64,000 bases of DNA from CAWCAW01 sp963793645 (lineage in GTDB: Bacteria; Actinomycetota; Acidimicrobiia; Acidimicrobiales; UBA8190), in the NCBI GenBank assembly GCA_963793645.1, contig CAWCAW010000006.1, forward strand, positions 372,001 to 436,000. Reading direction: 5' to 3'. The notes under the pieces were generated by a model, which ran no database searches, was not told the DNA's origin, and saw only the letters and a list, made by a program, of their open reading frames with translations. Shown here piece by piece: positions 47,961 through 56,836 of this stretch. Both the position numbers and the translations under genes were made by a program. Numbering within the stretch: position 1 is the first letter of the stretch; every line of letters starts with the position of its first letter.

Positions 47961-48332
47961 TCACCGATCGGACTGGTCCCACTCCTCTGAGATGAGCTGT
48001 ACCTCGAGGAGAGAGGCGACCTCCTCGGCCAATTCGGAGCACCGGCACGGCGTTTCCGCCAAGTCCGCCTCCAAAACCAGCGAGACCAAGCGATCGACCA
48101 CCCGCTGTTGGCCGTGCTCCACCAACCTGGCGGTGAAAGGCGACAACCGTCGGACCAAATGTCGTTCGTCTTCGGCATTGCGCACGAAAGCCTCGAGCAA
48201 CTCGGCCGCCGCCTGGCTGAGCCGTACGTGATCACCTTTGTTGGCGATGGGTCCGAGGTCGCGCGCCGTTGCGATCAGCCAGGCGTGGGTGAACGCGCCC
48301 TCGTCGGGGGCGGGCAGGGGGTCGAGGGTCAT
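47961..48332 (-). CDS. Hypothetical four-helix protein, possibly hemerythrin-like
   Basis: A 123-residue helical protein from ATG 48332 (MTLDPLPAP); an ATG at 48374 is also in frame. The order of acidic and histidine residues (NAEDERHLVRRL, LVEHGQQRVVDRL, LISEEWD) is reminiscent of hemerythrin cation-binding domains, but several ligand positions are not filled, so this is tentative. It lies 106 bases before the copper ATPase on the same strand. Confidence 0.45.
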   Translation of the reverse strand: MTLDPLPAPDEGAFTHAWLIATARDLGPIANKGDHVRLSQAAAELLEAFVRNAEDERHLVRRLSPFTARLVEHGQQRVVDRLVSLVLEADLAETPCRCSELAEEVASLLEVQLISEEWDQSDR

Positions 48333-48580
48333 GGCACGAGCTCTCGCCGTGGTGAGCAGGGGTATGTTCAGCATCTCCCTATAGGGCAAAAAGAGCAAGA
48401 GGTGGATAACCAAAAATCTCTCTGTGAGTGACCGGATGGCCACACCGCCTAGGGAAGGCCGGGCAACTCCGAGCGTTCGAGCACATTTTCGGGTTTGCCC
48501 AGGTCAGAGGTCTTACCTTTGTATGATGCAATATCTGGGTTTGCGAGCCTGGTGTCTCGCTTGCTAACCCATTGCTCATT

Positions 48581-49699
48581 GTGACTGACGTCGAGCTTCA
48601 CTCGACGGCACGGTCGGGCGGCGTGGCCAGGCGTTGGGCCAAGGTTGCCGCTGTCGGCGGTGCTGTCGTCACAGTGCTCACTTTCGCAGCCGTCACGGCG
48701 ACGCGCCCGGCCTCGGCCGACTCGTTGGCCACGGCCCGAGCGGAGGCGGCTCAGATCGACAAGCAGCTGCAGGCCGACCAACAACGCCTGGATGTCATCT
48801 CGCAGCAGTACGACGCCGCCCAAGCCCAGACCGGCCAGATCGACCAGCAAATCGCCCAGACCAAGGCAAGTATCGCCGCCGACCAGTCGCAGGTGGACAC
48901 CGACCAATCCAACCTCCGGCTGCAGGCGGTCAACCAGTACATGACAGGGTCCGACGACACCGGGGTGGAATCGTTCTTCGAGTCCGGTGGAGCTCAGGCC
49001 GCCGTCACCCAGGAGTACCAGTCGGTGGCGACAGCCAACGTCTCAGATGCCATCGACGACCTCGGTGTGGCGCAATCGCATCTCTCGACGCAGGTTGCCC
49101 AGTTGCACGCGGCCGAGGCACAGGCCCAGTCGGTTTTGGGAGACGTAGCCGCGTCCCAACAGGCGGCCCAAGCCATCGTCTCTGCTCAAGAGGCGACGTT
49201 GGCCGAGGAAACCGGAAAGGTGGCCGCTCTGGTGGCCCAGGCCCAAGCGGCCCGCCGGGAAGCCGAGCACGCCGCTTTCGTGAGCCGGGTCGAGGCGCAC
49301 GCCACCACGACGGCGATCGCTCTCCCCAACGTTCCCGCTAGCGGCTCGGCCGGACGCGCCGTGGCGGCCGCCGAGAGCCAAATCGGCGTTCCCTACCACT
49401 GGGGCGCCGAGGATCCCGGCGGTGGCTTCGACTGTTCAGGACTGACTCAGTGGTCCTGGGGACAAGCCGGCGTGGGCATTCCCCGCACCGCCCAGGAGCA
49501 GTACGACGCCATCACCCATATCTCGCTGTCGGCTATCGAGCCCGGCGACCTGTTGTTCTGGGGTGACGGCACGGGCGGCATCTACCACGTCGGCATGTAC
49601 GTCGGTGGCGGCAACATGGTCGATGCCCCGCAGACCGGTCAAGACGTCCAGATTCAGCCGGTGTGGGACAACGGGTTGGTCGGCGCCGGCCGGCCCTAG
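48581..49699 (+). CDS. NlpC/P60 peptidoglycan hydrolase with coiled-coil N-terminus
   Basis: A 372-residue secreted enzyme. The signal peptide ends near ATRPASADS (residue 47); residues 50-215 form a long alpha-helical coiled coil (QIDKQLQADQQRLDVISQQY); residues 260-372 are the NlpC/P60 catalytic domain with FDCSGLTQWSWG (cysteine), YHVGMYVGGGN (histidine) and a following polar residue. It cleaves peptide stems in the cell wall, as RipA/RipC-type enzymes do; the coiled coil controls activity in relatives. GTG 48581 is used; TTG 48572 is possible. No clear ribosome site. Confidence 0.88.
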   Translation: MTDVELHSTARSGGVARRWAKVAAVGGAVVTVLTFAAVTATRPASADSLATARAEAAQIDKQLQADQQRLDVISQQYDAAQAQTGQIDQQIAQTKASIAADQSQVDTDQSNLRLQAVNQYMTGSDDTGVESFFESGGAQAAVTQEYQSVATANVSDAIDDLGVAQSHLSTQVAQLHAAEAQAQSVLGDVAASQQAAQAIVSAQEATLAEETGKVAALVAQAQAARREAEHAAFVSRVEAHATTTAIALPNVPASGSAGRAVAAAESQIGVPYHWGAEDPGGGFDCSGLTQWSWGQAGVGIPRTAQEQYDAITHISLSAIEPGDLLFWGDGTGGIYHVGMYVGGGNMVDAPQTGQDVQIQPVWDNGLVGAGRP

Positions 49700-49741
49700 A
49701 TTCTCGATCTCGGTAACCTTCGATCGGCTGGAGGAGTTCGG

Positions 49742-50515
49742 TCAGGCGGGCTCGAGAAGTTCCGCGGCCAGATCGTCCAGCTCCGCATTCACCCCCAACG
49801 CCTCGCCCAGGGCAGAAAACGACCCGTAGTCGGCACGCACGCCGGCCAAGAACCCGGCCATGGTGGCGGGATCCACAGCCAAGATGACCGGGGCATAGCG
49901 CTCGACGATCTCGCTGGAGTCGGGGTACTCCCGTCGAAACATCTCGAGCAGCCGGATCATGGCGGGCCGACTCAAGGTGTAGTCCTCGACGATGACCTCG
50001 TCGGGCACGCCGAGCATGCCGAGGATCACGGCGGCAAGCACGCCGGTGCGATCCTTGCCCACACTGCAATGAAAGACAGCCGGGAGGTTGGCCGGCTTGG
50101 CCAAGATACGGATCGCTTCAGCAACGCTTTGGGCGCCCTCAGCCAGCATGCCGCGGTAACGGCCCATCACGAAGGCGGGATCGCCCCAATCCGGAGCTTG
50201 TTCCTCGCCGGGCAAGGTGTCGGTGAGAGCGAGGTGGTGGTATCGGATCCGTTCGTTGTGCACGGCAATGCTCCCCCGGTTGTCCACCTCGAGGTCGGTG
50301 CGCAGGTCGATGACAGTGGTGATCCCCAGCTCGGTGATCAACACCTGATCCTCCGCGGTGAGCTGCGAGAGCCCATCGGCACGAAACAACCGTCCCCAGC
50401 GCGTGCGGCGGCCGTCCCCGGTCGGGTAACCGCCCAGGTCCCGGAAGTTGTGACATCCGGTCAGGGCCACATGGCGCCGGGAATCCGCAGGGTTGGGGTC
50501 GCTCGCAGATGTCAT
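49742..50515 (-). CDS. Tyrosine/dual-specificity phosphatase family protein
   Basis: A 257-residue protein with the PTP loop HCSVGKDRTG near residue 152 (HCxxGxxR) and a conserved N-terminal NFRDLGGYPTGDG, the combination typical of bacterial PTPs of the Y_phosphatase3 group. ATG 50515 is chosen (MTSASDPN). It should dephosphorylate tyrosine or phosphoinositide-type substrates. It is convergent on the NlpC gene with 42 bases between. Confidence 0.9.
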   Translation of the reverse strand: MTSASDPNPADSRRHVALTGCHNFRDLGGYPTGDGRRTRWGRLFRADGLSQLTAEDQVLITELGITTVIDLRTDLEVDNRGSIAVHNERIRYHHLALTDTLPGEEQAPDWGDPAFVMGRYRGMLAEGAQSVAEAIRILAKPANLPAVFHCSVGKDRTGVLAAVILGMLGVPDEVIVEDYTLSRPAMIRLLEMFRREYPDSSEIVERYAPVILAVDPATMAGFLAGVRADYGSFSALGEALGVNAELDDLAAELLEPA

Positions 50516-50718
50516 GGTGAGGACAAGATAAGGGTCCAAGCGCGTGACGCGGTAACCGATACGTCTGGTTCTGCACGATCGGGAACAGTTGACACTGTCT
50601 CTGAGGTCCAACAGACTGGCTCGGAGCAGGAAAAACGCCTCGCGGGGTGCACGGGGTGGGCGGCTGGGTCGTCGGAAATCCATCGGCGGCAGGGCTCGCC
50701 CTCGACAGGGGGAGCGGG

Positions 50719-52215
50719 ATGCGTAGGACCAGGACCGTCAGAACGGCCATTGTCGCGGCCTCGATGCTCGCGGTGGGAGCCCTGCTCGTGCAGTTCGCGC
50801 CGTCGGCCGCCTCAGCCCACGCCGCGGGACCGGCGGCGCCCAAGTTCACCAGCAAGTCCTCCGTGAAGGCCAAGCAGGGCAAGGCGTTCAGCTTCACGAT
50901 CAAGACGAAGGCCACCCCGAGCGACACCGTTTCGGTCACGTCGACGTTGCCTCCCGGAGTGGTATTCACCCCCGGAGCCAGCGCCACTGCCACCTTGTCC
51001 GACCCGACTCCCTTGGGCGGGAGCTACACCATCGACCTGGCGGCCACCAACTCCACGGGGACGACCGATCAGACACTGACACTCCACGTCAGCTCCAAGT
51101 TGCCCCCGATCCGCCACGTGTTCGTGATCATGCTCGAGAACAACGACTATTCGGCCACCTTCGGGAACCCTTCGGCAGACCCCTACCTGGCCACCACGCT
51201 GCCCGGTGAGGGAGCGTTGCTCGAGAATTACTATGGGATCGGACACTTCTCCAACGACAACTACGTCGCCTTCGTCTCGGGGCAGCCACCTAACTCCTCC
51301 AACCAAAGTGACTGCCTGTCCGGGTTCGACAACTTCTCCTCAGGAGAGGGGCAGGTAGGCGGCATCCAGCAAGGTGCTGGCTGCGTGTACCCGACGGCGG
51401 TATCCACGGTGGCCAACCAGTTGACCAGCGACGGACTGACGTGGAAGGGCTACATGGAGGACATGGGCAACGACCCCGCCCGTGAAGCCGCCAACTGTGG
51501 CCACCCCGTATCGGGCTCGCCCGACACTTCTGCTTTTGCCGTTCCGACCGACGGCTACGCCACCCGGCACGATCCGTTCGTGTACTTCCACTCCATCATC
51601 GACAACACCACCACGTGTGACGAGGACGTCGTGCCTCTAGGCGACACCAGCGGAAACCTGCCCGTTGGTGTGGACAACGGAACCACCGGACTGGTCACCG
51701 ACCTCCAGTCAGTGGCCACCACTCCGAACTTCAGTTTCATCGCGCCCAACTTGTGCGACGACGGGCACGACTACCCCTGCACCAACACCACCGGAGCGGG
51801 CCAAGGCGGCGGCTCGTCGGTGGCCGACACCAACCAGTGGCTCCAGACGTGGGTGCCGATCATCCTTAACTCGCCGGCATACAAACAAGACGGCCTGCTC
51901 GAGATCACCTTCGACGAGGCCGAGCAAGGTCCCACCGGTTTGGACACCACGGCCTGCTGTGGGGAGACCGCCGGACCGGACGCCAGCGGCGGTGAAAACG
52001 GGTTGCACGGTCCCGGTGGGGGAAAGGTGGGCGCCGTGCTCATCTCGCCGTTTATCTCGGCGGGCACTGTGATCACCAAGACGTCGTACAACCAGTACTC
52101 CTCGCTGGCGTCGATCGAGGACATATTCGGCCTCCCCCGCCTAGGCGAAGCGCAACCCAAGAAGCTGCCGACCTTCGACAAGGGCGTCTACCAAAGCAAC
52201 AGCGCCAAGAAGTAG
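50719..52215 (+). CDS. Secreted phosphoesterase family protein (acid phosphatase/phospholipase C-like)
   Basis: A 498-residue exported enzyme. The signal peptide ends near AASAHAAG. Residues 40-125 form an Ig-like fold (SVKAKQGKAFSFTIKTKA), followed by the phosphoesterase domain with VFVIMLENNDYSATFGN (metal-ligand region), GIGHFSNDNYVAFVSG and FDEAEQG. The family includes phospholipase C and AcpA-like phosphatases; the substrate is not clear. ATG 50719 has a GGGGAGCGGG stretch before it. Confidence 0.88.
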   Translation: MRRTRTVRTAIVAASMLAVGALLVQFAPSAASAHAAGPAAPKFTSKSSVKAKQGKAFSFTIKTKATPSDTVSVTSTLPPGVVFTPGASATATLSDPTPLGGSYTIDLAATNSTGTTDQTLTLHVSSKLPPIRHVFVIMLENNDYSATFGNPSADPYLATTLPGEGALLENYYGIGHFSNDNYVAFVSGQPPNSSNQSDCLSGFDNFSSGEGQVGGIQQGAGCVYPTAVSTVANQLTSDGLTWKGYMEDMGNDPAREAANCGHPVSGSPDTSAFAVPTDGYATRHDPFVYFHSIIDNTTTCDEDVVPLGDTSGNLPVGVDNGTTGLVTDLQSVATTPNFSFIAPNLCDDGHDYPCTNTTGAGQGGGSSVADTNQWLQTWVPIILNSPAYKQDGLLEITFDEAEQGPTGLDTTACCGETAGPDASGGENGLHGPGGGKVGAVLISPFISAGTVITKTSYNQYSSLASIEDIFGLPRLGEAQPKKLPTFDKGVYQSNSAKK

Positions 52216-52233
52216 GCGTTCGCCCTCCCCGCC

Positions 52234-53391
52234 TCAAGCCACCAGTTGGGTGGCGCGAGCAACGGGGGCGGCCAGGTTGAGCACGTCCTGGGCCAAGGTC
52301 TCGCGCTGGGCAATCCCTACGTCGCTGAGGGACTCGTACCCGCTATCGGCGCTGCCCGGTGACTGTTCGCACTGCGCCAAGGCGCTCGACATCACGGTCA
52401 TGGCAGCCTGGAGCTGCTGGAGCACCGCCGGACTGAGGGACCGCAATGCTGGCGTCAACAACGAAATGGCCTCTTGGGCATTAGCGAGCGTGCCCTTCAG
52501 GTCGACGAGTTCCAAGTTGGAGTAGCGCTCCTCTGACCCGGTCACCAGGTAGTTGCTCGCTTCCGCCAACTGCGCGGAGGCAAAGTCGCCGATCTGGGCG
52601 GGTTGGTATGTCGCCGTGGATGCCATCACCTGGAGCCGGTCCACATCTTTCACCAACGTCATGGCATAGGAAGACTGGCCACTGAGGGTATCAGCCACCC
52701 ACATTGACTCCTCGATCTCGTGAAACCCTTCGAATCCCGAGGAACTGCCGAAGCTCTCGATCTGACCGTCGATGTCCGGGTAAAGAGAACCGTAGGCCTC
52801 ACTGGCCGCCTCGATGCTCTCGTAATCCTCACGGGCCGGGACGTACAGGTCCTGGGCGTCGGCGAGGCTTCCCGCCTCCACCGCGGCGGCAAACGCGCCG
52901 GTATCGGTGACGAGAAGTTGGAATTGTCGGGACATCCACTGCGTGAAGCGCTGCACCGCCTCGACCAGTTGCGGGTTCTTCTTCCAGGCCGGGCCCTTGG
53001 ATGCGCCTGACACGGTGAACGTGGCCGTCGTCTGATCGGCTCCCGGACAGTAGATCTCGTAGAAACCGGCGCTGAGGTCGGCGGAGATTCCGCCCAGCGT
53101 GCCAGGCGCAAGGTTGGGCTCCTCGGCCAACAGATATCCATCGGAATGGCGCAATTCGACTTCTGTGACTGCTGTCGCGTTCTTGTTGCTCACGGTGAAG
53201 TTCACTACCCCGGGGGACACCGTCGATGGTTCGGAGATACAGCGGGCCGGCGTGACGACGATATCGACGTCCGACGACTTTCCTGACGAGAACGACACGG
53301 CGCCGGAATGCCCGTCAGTGCACGAAGACAAGGCCACGGCAAACACGACGAGGGCAACGACCACGGCGCTGCGTTGCACTCTCGCGCTCAC
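52234..53391 (-). CDS. EfeO-like iron-uptake lipoprotein
   Basis: A 385-residue protein with lipobox ALSSC (residue 24), an N-terminal cupredoxin-like domain (residues 40-125) and the imelysin/M75 helical domain with HEIEESMW (HxxE) near residue 230. This is the architecture of EfeO of the ferrous-iron EfeUOB system. No EfeU permease is in the window; the Tat Dyp peroxidase at 41655 is a possible EfeB but is 10 kb away. GTG start. Confidence 0.85.
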   Translation of the reverse strand: MSARVQRSAVVVALVVFAVALSSCTDGHSGAVSFSSGKSSDVDIVVTPARCISEPSTVSPGVVNFTVSNKNATAVTEVELRHSDGYLLAEEPNLAPGTLGGISADLSAGFYEIYCPGADQTTATFTVSGASKGPAWKKNPQLVEAVQRFTQWMSRQFQLLVTDTGAFAAAVEAGSLADAQDLYVPAREDYESIEAASEAYGSLYPDIDGQIESFGSSSGFEGFHEIEESMWVADTLSGQSSYAMTLVKDVDRLQVMASTATYQPAQIGDFASAQLAEASNYLVTGSEERYSNLELVDLKGTLANAQEAISLLTPALRSLSPAVLQQLQAAMTVMSSALAQCEQSPGSADSGYESLSDVGIAQRETLAQDVLNLAAPVARATQLVA

Positions 53392-53473
53392 GAGCCGAAT
53401 CCTAATGGTATGTACCTATTTGAGGCTTCGTGTGCCGATGCAAACGTGGACGTGGTGTGATTATCGTGCTGCC

Positions 53474-53853
53474 ATGATCTCGATTGAGGACTACCTCTAT
53501 TTCGATCCTCACGCACTGTCTTGGGGTCATGGAGTACTGGGTTGGTGCGCTGGTGGCGGGTCGGGCCGTAGAGCGTGATCGCGAACGCGGAGTTTCAGGC
53601 CACCGGGTCGGTTGCCGATGTGGTGGAAAAGCTCCGACAGGTTGGCCGGAAGTTCGGGCTCGACGTGGAGCAGCTGGAATCAGATGCTCCGCTACGGAGC
53701 ACCCCGGCGGGATGGGAAGACGAGGCGCACCCGTTCTTGGAGCGCCAAGGTGCCGTCCTGATCCATGTCTACGAGGAGCTGGCTCGGCACCGGGGGCAGA
53801 TGGAAGGCGGTCGAGATGCGCTGCTCTACCTCGGAGGCAACGGCGATCGATGA
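53474..53853 (+). pseudogene. DinB-family protein remnant with deletion and frameshift
   Basis: Three frames share one DinB-like protein. The N-terminus MISIEDYLYF (from ATG 53474) is followed, after an apparent loss of roughly 30 codons near 53505, by LTHCLGVMEYWVGALVAG in a second frame. An extra A at about 53584-53585 then moves to a third frame (NAEFQATGSVADVVEKLRQV) that runs to the stop and ends with HVYEELARHRGQMEGGRDAL, a DinB C-terminus. The deletion suggests a true pseudogene. Confidence 0.7.
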
Positions 53854-53925
53854 CCGGTGTCTCGAGTCGTCACGATGCCAAGGTAACGTTGCTGGCCTGA
53901 TCGAAACCGATGGACACCGCTTTTC

Positions 53926-53998
53926 GGGGCTGTAGCTCAGTTGGTAGAGCAGCTGGTTTGCAACCAGCAGGTCGCCGGTTCGAGACCGGTCAGCTCCA
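53926..53998 (+). tRNA. tRNA-Ala (anticodon TGC)
   Basis: The anticodon stem GCTGG/CCAGC frames the loop TTTGCAA with anticodon TGC. Acceptor arms GGGGCTG and CAGCTCC include a G3-U70 pair, the identity mark for alanine. The T arm holds GGTTCGAGACC. CCA is not encoded. Confidence 0.95.
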
Positions 53999-54071
53999 CT
54001 CGACAGGCGTCTCCCACCGTGCGTCGCCTACAGCGCCCCGAGGGCGGCCGTGTGATAACAAATTTCCGCAC

Positions 54072-55037
54072 ATGACGTCCCGACATGCGACAGACGAGGA
54101 AGTGGACACCTGGCGCACCGAAGGCTGGGTTCTTCTCGAGGGTCTCATCGACCCCGAGGAGATCGACGCCACCCTCGGCGACCTCTACGAGACGTTCCCG
54201 ACTATCGAGGAGTACCACCAGGATCCCGACGGCGAAGCAGAGCGTCGACGAGGTAGGCCGAAGTTGCGCGACGACGGTTTCGTCTGGCCCGCCCACGGTC
54301 CCGGGTTCCGCCCCGAGCAGCAGTTCTGGTCTGACGTGTTCCCCTTCAAGGGCTCAGGAGCGCTCAACCGGCTGTGTGTGCACCCGTCGGTGGTGAACTT
54401 CGCCGAACGAGCACTGTCGACCGAGGACATCAGGCTTTACCAGATTCACTTGAGTGCCAAGTACGAGGGTCTCACCGAGTACGAGCAACCCATGCACACC
54501 GACCGCAACCACTCCTGGTTGCCCCCGATCGGCACCGCGCCGTGGTGGAACCTCGAAGGTTTTCTCTATCTGTCCGACGTCACCGAAGCGGAGAACCCGA
54601 CTCGCATGGTGTCGGTGGGAGACTCCACCGGGATCTCCCCGAGCACGCCGATCCTCATGCCCGACTCGGCGCCGGAGCTGTATGCGGCGGAGCGGCCCGC
54701 CATCGGCAGGCGCGGCTCATACCTCGCCTATCGCTCTGATGTATTTCATCGCGGCGCTACCTTCGGTTCGCAAGGAACGGCCCGTTACGTGCTGGCCCTC
54801 GCCTTCAAGCACGCCGGCCAGGACTGGATCGCCTACGACCAGGCGCAATCTCGTTCGACGGGGCCGCAATGGACACGGTTCGCCCAGAAGTGCTCACCGC
54901 GTGAACTGGAGCTGTTCGGATTTCCCCCACCGGGACACCCGATCTGGAGCCACGCACTTCTCGACGAGACGGCCGTCCGCTACCCCAAGATGGACCTGAG
55001 CCCATGGCGCCAGGCCCTGCCCCCGCAAACGACTTAA
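54072..55037 (+). CDS. Phytanoyl-CoA dioxygenase (PhyH) family oxygenase
   Basis: A 321-residue Fe(II)/2-oxoglutarate-dependent oxygenase. The facial triad is visible: H and D in MHTDRNHSW near residue 140 and the distal H in YRSDVFHRGATFG near residue 220. ATG 54072 (MTSRHATDEEVD) begins just after tRNA-Ala; a longer frame would run through the tRNA and is rejected. The substrate is unknown (family members hydroxylate lipids, amino acids or halogenate). Confidence 0.88.
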   Translation: MTSRHATDEEVDTWRTEGWVLLEGLIDPEEIDATLGDLYETFPTIEEYHQDPDGEAERRRGRPKLRDDGFVWPAHGPGFRPEQQFWSDVFPFKGSGALNRLCVHPSVVNFAERALSTEDIRLYQIHLSAKYEGLTEYEQPMHTDRNHSWLPPIGTAPWWNLEGFLYLSDVTEAENPTRMVSVGDSTGISPSTPILMPDSAPELYAAERPAIGRRGSYLAYRSDVFHRGATFGSQGTARYVLALAFKHAGQDWIAYDQAQSRSTGPQWTRFAQKCSPRELELFGFPPPGHPIWSHALLDETAVRYPKMDLSPWRQALPPQTT

Positions 55038-55041
55038 CCGC

Positions 55042-56013
55042 TCACACCACGACGTAGGGCCCGGCTTGCCCCCGCAGCCCGGCCAGTAGGTTGTCGAGTG
55101 CGCATTGGGCCATGGCCCTTCTCGTTTCGACGGTGGCCGAGCCGATGTGCGGGACGATTACGACGTTGGGCGCGGCGAGCAGTGGATCGTCGGGCCGGGG
55201 CGGCTCGTCTTCGAGCACATCGAGACCGGCGCCGGCGATGAGCCCGTCGGTCAACGCACCCACCAGGGCGTCCTGGTCGACCACCGCGCCTCGGGATGTG
55301 TTCACGAAGAACGAGGTGGCCTTCATTGATGCGAACTGCTCTCGGCCCATGAGCCGGCGGGTGCCGGGATTCAGATCGACATGCATGGAGACGAAATCGG
55401 CGCCCGGTAGCTCTTCGGCCAGCCCGATGCCGCGGCTGACCCCGGCCACCTCAGGCAGATCACTGCGGTCGTCGACGTAACGCACCAGCATCTTCGCCGC
55501 TAGCGCCCTCTGCGCCACGGCCTGCCCGATGCGGCCGAACCCGACGAGCAGCAATGTCTTGGCGGCCAGATCTCCGCCCAGGGCCACGTCGCTCCACCGA
55601 CCACTTGCCACGGCCCGCATCGCCTCGACGATGCGACGGCTGAGCATCGTCATGAGCATGATGGTGAGATCGGCGACGGCATCACTGAGCACGGGGGTGA
55701 ACGTCACCGTGATGCCCCGCTGCGAGGCGGCATCGAGATCAATGTGATCCAGGCCGACACTCATGGTGCTGATGACGCGCAGCTTCGGCGCCGACGCCAT
55801 GATCTCTCGGTCGAGAATGACATTCGAACTGACCAAGATGCCTTCGGCGTCGGCAAGGGCTGCCTCGAGGGCCCCGGCCACGGTGCGCCCACCGGGTAAC
55901 TCCGTGACGTCGTAGTCAGCCAGCTGGGCGACCAGCGCCGGGGCAAGCGGCAAGGCCACCACCACCTTGGCGCGCGCACCATCCACCGTGGACGGCTCGG
56001 GCTGGTCCATCAC
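55042..56013 (-). CDS. D-isomer-specific 2-hydroxyacid dehydrogenase
   Basis: A 323-residue NAD(P)-dependent dehydrogenase (glyoxylate/hydroxypyruvate reductase-like). The dinucleotide motif is LLLVGFGRIGQAVA near residue 158; the catalytic Arg, Glu and His are in NTSRGAVVD, DVLEDEPP and PHIGSAT. The GTG at 56013 overlaps the aldolase stop (GTGA). With the aldolase upstream it probably reduces or oxidises the 2-oxo product. Confidence 0.92.
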   Translation of the reverse strand: MMDQPEPSTVDGARAKVVVALPLAPALVAQLADYDVTELPGGRTVAGALEAALADAEGILVSSNVILDREIMASAPKLRVISTMSVGLDHIDLDAASQRGITVTFTPVLSDAVADLTIMLMTMLSRRIVEAMRAVASGRWSDVALGGDLAAKTLLLVGFGRIGQAVAQRALAAKMLVRYVDDRSDLPEVAGVSRGIGLAEELPGADFVSMHVDLNPGTRRLMGREQFASMKATSFFVNTSRGAVVDQDALVGALTDGLIAGAGLDVLEDEPPRPDDPLLAAPNVVIVPHIGSATVETRRAMAQCALDNLLAGLRGQAGPYVVV

Positions 56014-56798
56014 AGGTAGGCGGACGTGGCGTCGGCCTGCGTCGAAGGTCGGATCTGATCGAGGGCACCGGCCGCCCCCAGTCCCAGCAACCCGATATCC
56101 GAAGCGACCTCCACGAACCGAAAACCTTGCTGGAGCCGTTTACCGGCGGTGTGTACGTTGCCGGCGATGCCGGCCACGACGGCGTGACGCGCGCACGCAT
56201 CGAGGACCCGGGCCAGGGCGTCGGTGAAGACCTCGTCGGGCTGGTCCGGCGCCGGCGGCAACCCATAGGTGACGCTCAGGTCGGCCGGTCCGACATACAC
56301 GGCGTCTACGCCGGTCACGGCCACGATCTCCTCGAGGTTGTCCACGGCCTGGGCCGTCTCGACCATGACGATGCACACCACCTCGTCATTGGCGCGCGAG
56401 AAGTAACCGGGTCCCACCACTTGGTTGGCCCGCAACGGTCCGTAGCTGCGTGCCCCCACCGGCGCGTACCGGCACGCCGACACCGCTGCACGCGCTTGCT
56501 CGGCGGTGTTGACCATCGGCACGATGACCCCCCACGCTCCGGCGTCGAGGCTCTTGCCGATTATGCTCGGCTCGTTCCAAGGAACCCGCACCAGGGGCAC
56601 GGCGTCGGTCGACGATACGCCTTGCAACATGTGGACCATCTGGGAGTAGTCGATCAGACCGTGTTGCATGTCGACACACACCCAATCGAACCCGGCGTGC
56701 GCCATGATCTCGGCGGACACGCCACTGGGCACCGTCAACCATCCACCGAGGGCGGCCCCCTGTGCGGCCCAGATCGTTCGCAACCTGTTCTCGCGCAC
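56010..56798 (-). CDS. HpcH/HpaI aldolase family protein
   Basis: A 262-residue class II (metal-dependent) aldolase. Family motifs are GFDWVCVDMQHGLID near residue 36 (with catalytic His), LVRVPWNEP and GPADLSVTYGLP. It cleaves or forms 4-hydroxy-2-oxo acids with pyruvate or related products. GTG 56798 follows GAGGAGG seven bases upstream. It overlaps the dehydrogenase gene. Confidence 0.9.
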   Translation of the reverse strand: MRENRLRTIWAAQGAALGGWLTVPSGVSAEIMAHAGFDWVCVDMQHGLIDYSQMVHMLQGVSSTDAVPLVRVPWNEPSIIGKSLDAGAWGVIVPMVNTAEQARAAVSACRYAPVGARSYGPLRANQVVGPGYFSRANDEVVCIVMVETAQAVDNLEEIVAVTGVDAVYVGPADLSVTYGLPPAPDQPDEVFTDALARVLDACARHAVVAGIAGNVHTAGKRLQQGFRFVEVASDIGLLGLGAAGALDQIRPSTQADATSAYL

Positions 56799-56836
56799 TG
56801 TGAACCTCCTCGATCACGCCGGCGTCAGGCTACGCC

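Noticed and set aside
48500..48530. Sigma-70-like promoter (TTGCCC and TATGAT)
   Set aside because: The 20-base spacing between the elements is too long for confidence.
48440..48580. Possible cyclic-di-AMP (ydaO) riboswitch before the NlpC/P60 gene
   Set aside because: Such switches precede similar genes in actinobacteria, but I could not find the conserved core in this leader.
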